In this document: in pieces, positions 23,257 to 34,240 of the stretch
How positions within the stretch are numbered: position 1 is the first letter of the stretch
Layout: every line of letters starts with the position of its first letter
DNA from: Linum tenue
Taxonomy: Eukaryota > Streptophyta > Magnoliopsida > Malpighiales > Linaceae
DNA: 64,000 nt
NCBI GenBank assembly: GCA_946122785.1
Contig: CAMGYJ010000005.1
Span: 62,446,200 to 62,510,199, forward strand
Reading direction: 5' to 3'
Program-made: the position numbers and the translations under genes
Notes under the pieces: model-generated
Database searches by the model: none
Told to the model about the DNA's origin: nothing
Seen by the model: the letters and a program-made list of their open reading frames with translations, nothing else

Positions 23257-23439
23257 CAGGTGAGGTGCGTGGTTAGGCTTAGGCTAGATTGTTGTTTTGA
23301 TTTTGAGTGGGTCAGACTCAACAAGTGAGATTTAAAAATAATAATATTATTTTTTGGGTATAAATAATATTATTTTTGGGTATACTTATATTGATTAACA
23401 AGTCATTTGTGATTTGAAGAAAACAGTCAATCGTGTTTG

Positions 23440-23625
23440 ATGATCGGTCTACCGCTTTCTGTGTGGACCACTTCCGATAAACGATCTATCAGATGACACA
23501 CTTATTTTTAACTTACACATTTTTTTTTGAAGTATGTGACCACTTCCGACAACCCGTCTATCGTTTTCGGCAAACGATCTACCACTTCCAGCGAACGATC
23601 TACCGCTTCTGGCGAATGATCGAGT
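23440..23625. repeat. Degenerate minisatellite, about 20-bp unit
   Basis: Units resembling 'cgatctaccgcttccggcgaa' recur about five to six times, interrupted by a stretch with a T-run at 23521-23530. It carries no supported gene. Confidence 0.6.
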
Positions 23626-23639
23626 AGATGACACAATTA

Positions 23640-24630
23640 CTTTCTACTTACATTAAGAAAATAATGGACAATAGAAAACCTACTATACGAATTATTTTGT
23701 AGTAATGCAACATTATGCAACTGAATCTCTATGAAGATTATAGGTCTAGACAATAAGAAATAACACTCTCTTGTAACAATACTGGAATAAGAGCCTGCAA
23801 AAGTAAGATGATAGAAGATGTATGGACGCAGAAGATGACACAATTGTGTAACAATTATATCTATTTTAAGTGTCTTCATAGCAACAAAAATCCTCCACCA
23901 CAAGATAACTATAGAAGAAAAAGCAAGCAAACTTAGAATTTGAAGGAAAGAGGAAATTTTTTACAAAGTAAGTCAAATCCAAGAAATAAATGTGTAGAGC
24001 ATTTACCTAATCTACGAGAGAATATCCCCCGAGAAACTTCTCATTTATACTTTAACCCTCTAACCAGCAAACGTATATATTAATATTAGATATCTCTAAT
24101 TAAATGTGTTGACTTCACTAGCAGTGTTCATCCGATCGACTGGTTGTTGGAAGTGGTTTACCACGCCCCCGTGAGTTGATTAATTTGCTGGTGAAGTTTG
24201 AGTTATTGTGGACATCGGCTTCGAGTTGTCAAAGCAGTTTGGCAGGCAACCCGGAGCTATTGTTGTTAGAGTTTGGTTATTCTCATCCAAGTGCGTTACA
24301 ATCTGTGGCAGTGCAGTCTTGAGATGAAATGCACTTGGGTCCATGAGAGTAGTGTCAAGGTGTTGTTGCTAATTATGCATATCCCAAAATTCTTGGGGTC
24401 GGAGAGCTCGGATTTGTGCCAAGAGCTTCGAATCCGTTCGTGGTTACGACCCTTCACAAAGTCTGTCATTCAACAACAATTATGGAGCACTATATGATTT
24501 TTGTGTCTGCTTTATCACTGTGTTGTTGTTGTGCTTCTCAACAGTTGCAATCTTATGGGCTTTCTCAAAGTAGGCGAATGTGTTGTTTGTTGTCAATCCA
24601 TGTACTATTTTGTGGCTCTATTGGCTCGAC
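23640..24630. other. Unassigned sequence
   Basis: No protein family or transposon terminus was recognised. It is moderately AT-rich, and short frames on both strands look random. Confidence 0.3.
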
Positions 24631-25987
24631 TCTTACTACACATCCCAATCGACGATCAAACATAATCGACGACCGGGTGTAGTATAGGGTAAGCAAATAA
24701 TAAAAATATCAAACCACAGGTCTCTAGGTGTACCCTACTTTGAGTTTAGGTTTTTTTTTTATAGCCAACCTAGAATAGTGATTAAGAAACTAACATATCT
24801 ATACTAACCTAACCACTACCCTAACTAATTAAAAGTGGTGGAGCTCTCTTAAAAACTAATCTCCCTAGTTTCTCCATTCAGATCGAGGTTGAGTACTATC
24901 CTAGCTCGACCGACTCAATTCGTCTCGCAAATAGGAGCTAGACTCCCTCAGGGATTGACACAAAATGGCATAGCGGTGGATGGTGGTGCTCTATTCAACC
25001 TATGGTTTCATATACCATCAAGACAGCGACCAAATCAACTCCATCATTGATTGCCTGGAATGATACAAGAAAGGAGTAACCCGAAGACGCCAATAGCGGG
25101 ATCTAAGAGGACTAACTCCCTCCTAGGTCAAAACCTCAATTAACAAAAAGTGACAACCACACTCATGCAATTCATGTAAACCATCCATCAATTAAATAGA
25201 ATGATCAATCAAACATAGGATCCGTCACATACATCAACATCAAACCTGAAATCTAGACCTAGGGTTCAACAACCTAAGAGTAGAGGTTTAGTACACAGAG
25301 AGGAGAGAGATTACAATACAAATCACAAAATCTTCCATCTTCTTCTTCTATGGGCTGATCTCCAAGTTTCAATGGTGGGTGACTCCTCCAAGTTAGCTCC
25401 AAGGACCCTCCAGATCTCTCTCTAGAAGTTCCCCTTTGGGGTTTTGGGTCGAAACCATAAAGAAGAACCCAGAAATTCCAAACCCAGCCAAACTCCCCTT
25501 TTTCTCTCTCAGTTGCCTTCTATTTATATTGCTTGAGAGCCAACATCACGGTCTGGATGTCACGACCGTGACATCAAACTTTCCCCTGTGATATAATCCG
25601 AATACGCAGGAGTCTACTGCCTTTTTTGTCCGATGTCACGTTCAGCTAGAATTTGTGACGGTCTGGTGACCGTGACAACTGGCCTGTCCGTGAGGCGAGC
25701 TAAACCTCCTGCTCTTAGCAATCTTCACGGCCAGCAATCAATCTTCACAGGTATTGGACCATGACAATTTCTCCCAGCCCGTGATCTTAGCACTTTTTGC
25801 ATACTTCGGCGCTTTTCGACCTCCATTCCTCCTGAACTCATCCCCAACCTTTCCACACGTGGTAGGACGTGGAATGTAGCAAAAATATCACAACGTAACC
25901 TAGCATAAAATAGGTCGACGGACGTCATTTACCAAGTCAAACGATCAAGAAATGAGGGGTAAAATATGTGCAATTAGGCACGAATCA
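24630..25987 (-). repeat. Athila-clade LTR remnant
   Basis: This segment aligns piecewise with the LTRs at 29610, 40690 and 44825. Shared landmarks include 'gtgtagtatag' near the start, 'caggtctctag', 'ctagggttcaacaaccta' near 25260, and an end 'atgtgcaattaggcacgaatca' followed by a polypurine tract on the minus strand (25988-26002). The left boundary is not fixed. No second LTR or internal sequence is attached, and at about 26003 it joins abruptly to an unrelated LTR. It carries TCACGACCGTGA-type palindromes at 25549-25680. Confidence 0.6.
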
Positions 25988-26002
25988 AACTCCTCCACAC
26001 TT
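25988..26002 (-). promoter_or_regulatory. Polypurine tract next to Athila-clade LTR remnant
   Basis: The minus strand reads CCAAGTGTGGAGGAGTT directly before the LTR's TG, the same layout as AAGTGTGGGGGAATT at 30965-30979 and 42073-42087. It primes plus-strand DNA synthesis in such elements. Confidence 0.6.
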
Positions 26003-27156
26003 GGAGGGATTATTTCTAGAATTTTTTTAAATGGGGTTAAGGGACCTTTAGAGCGAGGCTCGAGGGCTGGATTTTGAGGAGAGGATGTTCTAGTGATTCA
26101 AAAGGGGTTTTAAATCGAGAAAAGTCGTCTATGAAAATGGATTCTTATTAATAGGTTTCCCCAAGATAATCCGGCTAAGGAGGGTTTTCTTCGAGGAAGG
26201 AATCGAGGAGTCATCTTTTCGAGGTGAGTGTAAAGGGGGTAATATCTCAGTCGTAGGTCTTTTAATTTATGCCTTTTGTTTCAAGCTATTAATTAGTTAA
26301 TTTTGAGTAATGCGCGATATGTGTGTGAGGCATCCACCGCTTACTTAAGGGTGGAGGCACGCGTTGTGCTATGTATGAGTGTATGGATGTATGATTGTAA
26401 GGGTTGGTTAATGGTAAGATGAACCCCCGGGCGGTTGGGTCACTACTGGACGGTGGTTGACCGGGCATGGACTGGACGACGAGACGTAACACAGTGCCAT
26501 TGCCGAGTTTGAGTATGCAACCGGACGACAAGACGTAACGCGGTTGGCATACTAGGGTAGGAACACCGGACGACGAGACATAACGCGGTGGTCCCTAGTG
26601 TTGGTGTCTATGGATTTAGAATATAAGTAAGGAAATTCTAAAGATAAGATCGGAGTGGAGATCTCTTATAGACTGTTTGATAACAAAGTATAAAGGATGA
26701 AAGCGAGAGCGGCCTTTGTCTAAGTCAAGAACCCTAATAATGTGTTTAGTAAAGGTTTGCATATGGTAAGATTTTAGGAAGTAACGACCAGACTGACCCC
26801 TTCTCACTCACCAGGTTGAGGAAGGATTAATGAATGAGCATTTCGAGAAGAGGTAGGGCGAGGCGAGAAGCCGCACTAGCATTGGCGAGGTCGCAGGGAG
26901 CTTAGCGAGGAGCTAGAGTTAGATTTAGTTAGTTGTCTTATGTATCATGATTATGAGTATAAACTGTAGGTTCAAGGTTCGAGATTTTTGGGTCAAGTGT
27001 TTTGGGATTTGTTATTACCCAAGTGTTGGGGCTTTTTGTTTGAAATTCTTAAACATTGTCGGTTTGTTTATTTTAAAAAGTGGTTTGTTTGCTCCGAAGT
27101 AACCGGTTTTTGGTTTGAGTTATGGTTTGGTTTTTTAAAAAGATCGGGTCGTTTCA
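26003..27156 (+). repeat. 5' LTR (truncated) of an iMet-primed Ty3/gypsy element
   Basis: It matches 28949-29609 closely over about 26003-26635 and ends TTTCA just before a TGGTATCAGAGC primer site. Its own 5' portion (about 780 bp, judged from the second copy) is missing and replaced by the Athila-clade LTR remnant. It includes several 'ggacgacgagacgtaacgcgg'-like units at 26461-26600. Confidence 0.75.
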
Positions 27157-27159
27157 TTT

Positions 27160-27171
27160 TGGTATCAGAGC
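27160..27171 (+). promoter_or_regulatory. Primer binding site (initiator tRNA-Met type)
   Basis: TGGTATCAGAGC, complementary to the 3' end of plant initiator tRNA-Met, placed 3 bp after the LTR end. It fixes the element as plus strand. Confidence 0.85.
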
Positions 27172-28164
27172 TGACACTCCTCTGTTCCTTGGTCTCCAAG
27201 GAATACTGGAGTGACGATCTGCGTTTTTCAAGGGTTTAGTTTTTAAAGGAAAGGAAAAAGGGAGTGTCAGTTAAAAGTTTGGCCAAACGAGTCAGAGTCT
27301 TTCGGGGATTTTTAGATTCTCCAGTATACTCTAATCATGATTAGGAAAATAACTTTAGGATGCCTGATGGGGTTATGATATGTCTTGGAAAGGAGAGGAG
27401 GAGATTCCTAAGAGGATCGCTTAGTGAACTCTTTTCATGAGCGAGAAGAGGTTGTCCAAAGCAGCTCCTACCCTACGGGGATGCGAGCTGATCAACATAA
27501 GGTTCAGAAAGGCGCATAGTATGTAGGAAGTCGACAGGAAGTAGTTAGGGAGTAACGACAAATGGCGGCCAACAAATTGAGGAAAGGAGGCAAGAAAGGG
27601 TCGTTACGTTCGCGAGAATCAAACGTAGGGCTACAACCCAAGGAGTAGTGAAAAGTTACACGCTAAGCAACGCTAGGGGCGCTTAATAAGCAAAGGAGGA
27701 ACTAAGTAGGTCACAGGGAGCCTGACAAGATGTCATGGGATCAATACACCAAGGCTAGGAGGAGGTACAATTCCTTGTAAAGATATTATCACATGTGAAA
27801 CTTGGAGTCGTCACAACAAACAAATTTCGAGGTCGAAATTTTTCTTAAGGAGGGGGGGAATGTGATATCTCGATTTTGGATTTAGGTTCAACATCATCTA
27901 CCAGGTGAATTGGATCAACATGACAAACCAAATTGGCATTTTTTTCACCGTGTTTGGGTCAAGTTGGGGAGTAAAAAGGGTAGTGAGGCACTCATGGTTA
28001 CACGAGTACTACAAGCTGAGGAAATGCATATGATCAAAGGTTACCAACGAAGCTGTTATGGTGAGAATAAATGATAGAGAGAAGGAAGTATATGAAGGAA
28101 GTTGATGAAAGAATGATTTCCGAACAAATTTCGGGGACGAAATTTGTACAAGGGTGGAGGAAAT
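27172..28164 (+). mobile_element. Gutted internal region of the iMet-primed element
   Basis: About 1 kb remains where gag-pol should be, and no protein domain is readable. Near the end are two copies of a pol-tail-plus-polypurine layout. One is 'aaatttcgaggtcgaaat...aggagggggggaa' before 27861, the other 'aaatttcggggacgaaat...aagggtggaggaaa' before 28165. The frame at these points resembles the FRGRN/F-type pol terminus of chromoviruses. It is non-autonomous by deletion. Confidence 0.6.
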
Positions 28165-28256
28165 GTAACACTCCGGCCTTTGGGTTTAGGTTCGATCTTA
28201 ATACGTGATTGGTTGGATTGACGGTTATGTACTAAGAGTTACAACCGCGGATTAAG

Positions 28257-28287
<31 letters not shown>

Positions 28288-29609
28288 CATTATTTGTTTT
28301 TTTTAAATAAATCTATTAGTGGGGCGGCCAAAGTGGTTGGCGCCTCCACTCCCCCACATCTCAATTATTAATTCCCCACCCCACCCTAATTCTTTCCCAG
28401 CCGCAACGTCCCAGAGGAGGAAAAAAAATACCCAAACCCTTCGGTAGCAGCCGCACAGCGGAGAAGGAAGAAAAGGGAAAAGAAGAAGAAGAAAGGCAGC
28501 GCCAGCTCTCCACTGTCGAACTTGATTTCCCGACCCCGATCCCACCCCCTTCGTATTTCTAGGTAAGGATCACGAACCCCTTCGCGATTTCTAAACTCGA
28601 TTCATCGATAGTCTAATCCGAAACTCGTATTTTATTAGCGATGACGTTTGAGGGTTCGATCATCGATCAACGAGGAGATCAACGTCCCGGGCCATCCAAT
28701 CTAGTCCTAGGCACGTTCTAGAGGTAAGGGAACTCGATCCCTTTGAGTTAGATCGATCGATTTGGTGATTCTTCGTGAGGGTGCAATTCTGAGTTTTTAG
28801 CAACAGACGTTACAGGCTTTTAGTGACAGATTTTGGGTGGTCACTAAAGCTGCTGGGAATTTGCAGAAACTTATTTTGGATGTTTTAAATTGTTTCGAGC
28901 CTCTGCGGGTGTTTGTTAGGAAAAATGGTCGGTTTTGAAGGGATTATTTCTAGAAAATTTTTAAAGGGGGTTATGGGACCTTTGGAGCGAGGCTCGAGGG
29001 CTGGATTTGTAGGAGAGGATGTTCTAGTGATTCAAAAGGGGTTTTAAATCGAGAAAAGTCGTCTAGGAAAATGGATTCTTATTAATAGGTTTCCCCAAGA
29101 TAATCCGGCTTAGGAGGGGTTTCTTCGAGGAAGGAATCGAGGAGTCATATTTTAGAGGTGAGTGTAAAGGGGGTAATATCTCAGTCGTAGGTCTTTTAAT
29201 TTAAGCCTTTTGTTTCAATCTATTAATTATTTAATTTTGAGTAATGCGCGATATGTGTGTGAGGCATCCCACCGCCTACTTAAGGGTAGAGGCACGCGTT
29301 GTGTTATGTATGAGTGTATAGATGTATGATTGTCAGAGTTGGTTAATGGTAAGATGAACCCACTGGCGGTTGGGTCACTACTGGACGGCGAGACGTAACG
29401 CAGTAGTTGACCGGGCATGGACTGGACGGCGAGACGTAACGCAGTGCCATTGCCGAGTTTGGGTATGCAACTGGACGACGAGACGTAACACGGTTGGCAT
29501 ACTAGGGTAGGGACACCGGACGGCGAGACGTAATGCGGTGGTCCTTAGTGTTGGTGTCTATGGATTTAGAATATAAGGAAATTCTAAAGATAAGATCGGA
29601 GTAGAGATC
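28165..29609 (+). repeat. 3' LTR of the iMet-primed element, interrupted by the Athila insertion
   Basis: Begins TGTAACACTCC after a polypurine tract (28150-28164). It matches the first LTR from about 28949 on. It is cut at 29609 where the Athila-lineage LTR starts (TG at 29610). The corresponding uninterrupted site in LTR 1 reads 'gagatctcttatag' near 26660. The downstream remainder of this LTR was not found after 49555. A TAA/TTA microsatellite palindrome lies at 28257-28286. Confidence 0.7.
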
Positions 29610-30964
29610 TGACATGCCTCTACCATCACACTAGAAAGTGGCCAAGTTTAACCACCTACTAATGCGTAATATAGCGGGTTCAGTTCTAAATGTCAACCCG
29701 GATACTAGGTGTGATGATTACTCCGTGAAAATCTTATTATTTAGCGGTTCAAGTGTAGTGAAGGTTTAGTTAAACTAGCAGGCAAAGCAGTGAAAGTTGT
29801 GTTCAAGTTGAGAGAGGACACCCAGATATGGTTCCCCCTAGACTGTAGTTAAGCCAGGTTGTAATTCACCAAGTTCAAGTTCAAAGATAGTTATACTGCG
29901 GGAGGTTCTTAAACAGTCTGCAGTCTCGACTAAAGGTCTCCAGACCCTCTCAATCTGAGTCCCCAGTGGGCGACTAACCTCCACCGGAGTAAACAGATTG
30001 AGGCCCTAACGAACCAAACCTCATCTACCGAAGTAAATCCGGTACAAAATAGTGAATTGATTCCTCGACTAAAGTCGTCAATTCACTACCTTCAATCAAG
30101 GGTGCTCTATCAACCTAGGCAGATATTCGCTTTCTAGGTCAAAGCAAAAATAACAGGAATTTGATCAGGATTCATGCCATTCAAGAAATCAAACCTCAAT
30201 TGAATATTATCATATCACTGAATTCATACTTTGGTTCATACAATCAGACCTAACATACAAATCTAGGGTTCTTCATACCCAGGTGAATGTGAAAGTCTAC
30301 TCCATAGAGAGAGAAGGGAAATCTAGCTCAGATGCGGAAACCATACTGTTAAGGATGGGATTCTGCTTCTGGCAATCAATCGGCACTTCTCCAAGCTCAA
30401 GCCGGGCTCCAATGGTGATGAAGATCGATCTAGGGCACTTGGAGAATCTGGTTCGTCACTCTCTCTCTCTCTCTCTCTCTCTCTCGGTATCAGCTTTATC
30501 TCTCTAAAACTCGAAACCCTTCAAAAGTTGGCCTTTTTTCCTTATGAATCAGCAGATCACGAGCCTCGGCCATAATACCCGGTCGGGTATTTCAGGTGTC
30601 CGGCCGGGGATTTCAAAACGCACAGCAGCGCATAGGGGATTTATACCCGGTCGAGGTCTAGAATACCCGATCGTGTATTTTTGCTCTCTGGTCGGGACCC
30701 CTTCTGCCTTCTTGACGTCCAAAAATGTGAATCCCCGGCCTCCATTAGAATTTTACCCGGCCGGGTATTTTGCTCTTCCAACACCCTTCACTCCAGCGTC
30801 CTCCTTTTGGACCCGAAACTCGTTTCCTCGCCTCCACGTCAACGCAAAGTCCTGAAATATGACATAAACACACACCCTAGCATGAAATCGGCTTAAAACA
30901 CGAGAATCGACTCTCAAACGGCTCAAGAATGGAGGTATAAACATGTGCAATTAATGGTCTATCA
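29610..30964 (-). repeat. 3' LTR of the Athila-lineage element (1355 bp)
   Basis: Termini on the plus strand are TGACATGCC and GGTCTATCA, next to a polypurine tract. It aligns along nearly its whole length with 48300-49555. It contains a CT microsatellite (30460-30484) and a run of AATACCCGGTCGGGTATT-like palindromes at about 30578-30770. Confidence 0.9.
30460..30484. repeat. CT microsatellite in the LTR
   Basis: About 12 CT units. The matching position in the right LTR (about 49148) has only about six, so it has changed length since insertion. Confidence 0.85.
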
Positions 30965-30979
30965 AATTCCCCCACACTT
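30965..30979 (-). promoter_or_regulatory. Polypurine tract of the Athila-lineage element
   Basis: The minus strand reads AAGTGTGGGGGAATT immediately before the 3' LTR's TG. It is the usual plus-strand primer. Confidence 0.85.
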
Positions 30980-31544
30980 AAACGTTTGCTTGTCCCCAAG
31001 CAAACCTAACTCAAACTAATGCAGCTCTCCAGACCTCTATAGCAACAAACAACCGCGATTGTCGGTAGAGGATTTCCTAGATCATATAGCAGCTTACGAG
31101 GTCAACTGGTATTCTAAGACGTCCCCTATCTCTCTCAATGCGAGTGCTAGACTCAACCCAGGATCATGAGAAGCAGTGGAAGTAAGACAGCCAGTTCATG
31201 AATAAAGGGACACACACCATTCACAACCAAGGACTCATTGTACCGGGGTGCTCTTTCACTTCATTTCACCTTTGGAGCCCCTTCTCACTTTCATTTTCCA
31301 TTTTTTTTCCATTCACTTGGCGGGGGGTTCCAACTGCAGTCTTTTGTACGGTCGACCCTTATTAGTCGAGCAAGAGCAATTTCTGTACATCTGGCACTCG
31401 CCAGAGTACTTCTTTTAACTCCTTTTTCTCAACTCGTGTGGAGGGTCAATGAGATTAAGGGGGTCGGAATGATAGACACTTAGTTATTTGTTTATTGAGA
31501 TTCAGATTTGATTGTTAAGAATTGTTTATGTGACCTCGACTTTG

Positions 31545-32335
31545 GCAGGTATGGTTCGTATCACCCTGCTTATGACGGAGCTGACGGGATGGTTTTCCGA
31601 GCCCAACCCCCTACCATCGAATTTCCAAAATTCAATGGTCAGGAGGATGCAGGGCTGTGGTTCAGAAACCACCCCATACCGGAAGAGCAGAAGGCGCATC
31701 TGGCGTCCTTCTGTTTAGAAGGAGAAGCATTGCACTGGTGGGAATGGATGAGCGGTCATACGGGGCGGCCGAGACACTGATCACCTGGCCGATGTTCCAG
31801 GAAGAGCTATGTTACTAGTTCGGTAAGGCGGAGGGGTGGGCTTCCGAACAGCTGGCCCAATTGAAGCAGACGGGATCAGGTGCGGATTACCGTGCGGAGA
31901 TCTTCAAGCTGGGTGATCAATGCAGAGGGGTGCCACAGGATACGTTGGTGGGACTGTGTATGGCAGGCCTCAAACCAGAGATCGCTACGGTCGTCCGGGT
32001 CTTTGAACCAGACTCCTTGAAGTCTGCCTTTCGTCTTGCAGGTTACAAAGAGGAGGAGCTCGCAAGCTGGAGGAGCTCCATTGGTCGCTATCCGCGGCCG
32101 AGCGGGGTGGGCAGCATCAGTGGAGCGGGAGGAGGAGGAACCAGGGGAGGCACCGGTGCTGGGGGACCTACGGCGACAGTGACAGGTAGAGGTGGGGTGC
32201 GGCCACCGCCCAAGGGATTCGTGCGACTCTCCCTGCAGAGATCGAACAGAAGAGGAGTGAAGGCAAGTGCTTCAACTGCGACGAGCGCTTCACGATAGGG
32301 CACAAGTGTGCACGTCCCGATTTGATGATGCTCGT
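31545..32335 (+). pseudogene. Chromovirus-type gag remnant
   Basis: Capsid-type region: PTIEFPKFNGQEDAGLWF, then CLEGEALHWWEWM at 31600-31755. After a break come LKQTGSGADYRAEIFKLGDQ and VGLCMAGLKPEI (31861-31990). A Gly-rich linker follows, then a knuckle CFNC...GHKC (about 32263-32312, after another frame change), the short form found in Ty3/gypsy chromoviruses. A stop at about 31780 and frame changes make it non-functional as one protein. Confidence 0.75.
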
Positions 32336-32437
32336 CGGAAGGTGGGAGGACAAGGCGGAGGAAGAGGCAAGCAGGTCAGACGACAAGGTGGAAGACTGAC
32401 AACCTTGAGGACAAGGTCGTTTTGAAGGGGGAGGGAA

Positions 32438-32834
32438 TGATAGACACTTAGTTATTTTTTTATTGAGATTCGGATTTGATTGTTAAGAATTGTTTATGTG
32501 GGTTTGATTTGGGGATAAGTTAAGATTAATAAGTTGGGGTAGTGATAGGTAATTGTGTTTTAGTACCTAAACTATGACGCTACGTAGAAATGGGTAAGCA
32601 AGATTAAACCTAAACCTATTTGGATTAATCTCCCTCTCACTCTCCTCTCTGGCCGCTGAGCCTTCTTCTTCCTCTTCTTCCTTACCTGCCGCGCGACAGC
32701 TCCTCTCCTTCCTTCTCTTCTTCTTGATCAAACCCCAAATCCACTCTTCTTCCTATTTCCGAAATCACCGGATCAATCCCTAGTTGATCCAAATCCCCAA
32801 TCCCTAGGTAGAGCTTGGAACTCGAGTTCTATCA
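32438..32834 (+). repeat. 3' LTR of the gag-only derivative (397 bp)
   Basis: TGATAGACAC...TTCTATCA. It is preceded by GAAGGGGGAGGGAA and followed by the CGGAA duplication. Its first 53 bp match 31480-31532. Confidence 0.85.
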
Positions 32835-33401
32835 CGGAAGCTCTATCCGTGCCCTTAAAAATTCATCTTCGAGTAGGCAAACCGTTCAACGAGTGAAAAT
32901 TTTACTCGTACTAGAGATAACTTAGCTTCACCTTGTAGGAGTACCCCACTACGGATCACTAAAATCTCTTCCAAAACCCGATTTTGTGCAATGAACGGTG
33001 CCACACACGTTGGGCTTACCCCATGTTTAAGATTTCAATTATTCCGACATGGAGGACCAACTGTTTTTAGTTTCCCACATGAGCACCCTGTTCGATACAC
33101 GATTCCACAACACAATTCAAAAGGAGTCACCAATACCACATGAATTCAACGTTCTTAACTCCACTAATTCACAAAATCAACCGGCACAACAGAGAGATAG
33201 ATAGGAAAAATCTTATACTTCAACATCCTCCATAGTGCTACACTACCTCCTTAGGTTGCCCATTACTATAGAGACTGTCAATTCAAAGCATACTGAGCAT
33301 GCAATTTGCAAGGAACACGTACTTGGAGCCCTCAAATCGAAATTTGGACAGTGGACTAGGCTCCAAGCCCACAAACAGATCTAAGCAGACAAATAGAAAC
33401 A

Positions 33402-33410
33402 CCCCCCCCC
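33402..33410. repeat. C-run beside an internal polypurine-like tract
   Basis: Nine C bases followed by ACACTTAAG. On the element strand this is CTTAAGTGT then a G-run, echoing the polypurine tract at the LTR. The related element has 20 C at the same place (43165-43184). Confidence 0.8.
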
Positions 33411-33611
33411 ACACTTAAGTTCGACATTGCGCTCAATGGAGAAGAGGGAAGGATAAGGGGAACGATGTTACCGGTAGGCGCGGACTGCAATGTGACTGGA
33501 AGGTGGACCAGTCAGAGTGAAACGAACTGGAATGGGACCAGTCGGGCAAAGGCAAGGCTAAAGAAGACACAAGCACTTAAGCACGTATATGTTAGGTCCA
33601 ATGCCACCCCC

Positions 33612-34240
33612 CATAGTACATCATCCAAAAGAAAAGAAAATAAACCAAACAAAAGCCAGTTTGCACTCCGAACCAAAACAAAAGAAACACAAAACGAGCA
33701 GCGAGTACAGCCTACTCGAGCTCGCTGAAGTCGATCTGATCCATGAGGTCGTCAACCCCATCTGTCAGTGGTGGTGGGGGTGGTGAGTGGTCCCACCGGG
33801 TAATCCAGTGGTGCTCCTGTGGCGGGTGGCAGGACTGGAGCAGGTGCTCCTGATACTCCATCATCCGGCGGTTACAATTCCGCTCCCGCTCGATGCGAGC
33901 ACTGGTGACTCCCTGCTGAGCCTCCATAGTACATCATCCAAAAGAAAAGAAAATAAACCAAACAAAATCCAGTTTGCACTCCAAACCAAAACAAAAGAAA
34001 CACAAAACGAGTAGCGAATATAGCCTACTCGAGCTCGCTGAAGTCGATCTGATCCATGAGGTCGTCAACCCCATATGTTGGTGGTGGTGGTGGGGGGGGG
34101 GGGTGAGTGGTCCCATCGGGTAATCCAGTGGTGCTCCTGTGGCGGGTGGCAGGACTGGAGCAGGTGCTCCTGATACTCCATCATCCAGCGGTTACAATTC
34201 CGCTCCCGCTCGATGCGAGCACTGGTGACTCCCTGCTGAG
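33612..34240. repeat. Tandem duplication, period about 313 bp
   Basis: 'catagtacatcatccaaaag' occurs at 33612 and 33925, and both copies continue in parallel through to 'tgctgagcctccat'. The second copy has a longer G-run (34092-34102). It duplicates the C-terminal end of the extra ORF of the Athila element. Confidence 0.85.

Larger units (their letters stand above)
31480..32834 (+). mobile_element. Gag-only chromovirus-type derivative, 1355 bp, target duplication CGGAA
   Basis: CGGAA flanks both sides (31475-31479, 32835-32839). The empty site is preserved in the related element at about 42588, where the sequence runs straight through. The element starts TGATAGACAC and ends TTCTATCA. A complete LTR of 397 bp (32438-32834) follows a polypurine tract (32426-32437). 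The left LTR keeps only its first 53 bp (31480-31532) and then jumps into gag, so most of the left LTR and the primer site are deleted. Protease, RT and integrase are absent. Confidence 0.88.
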
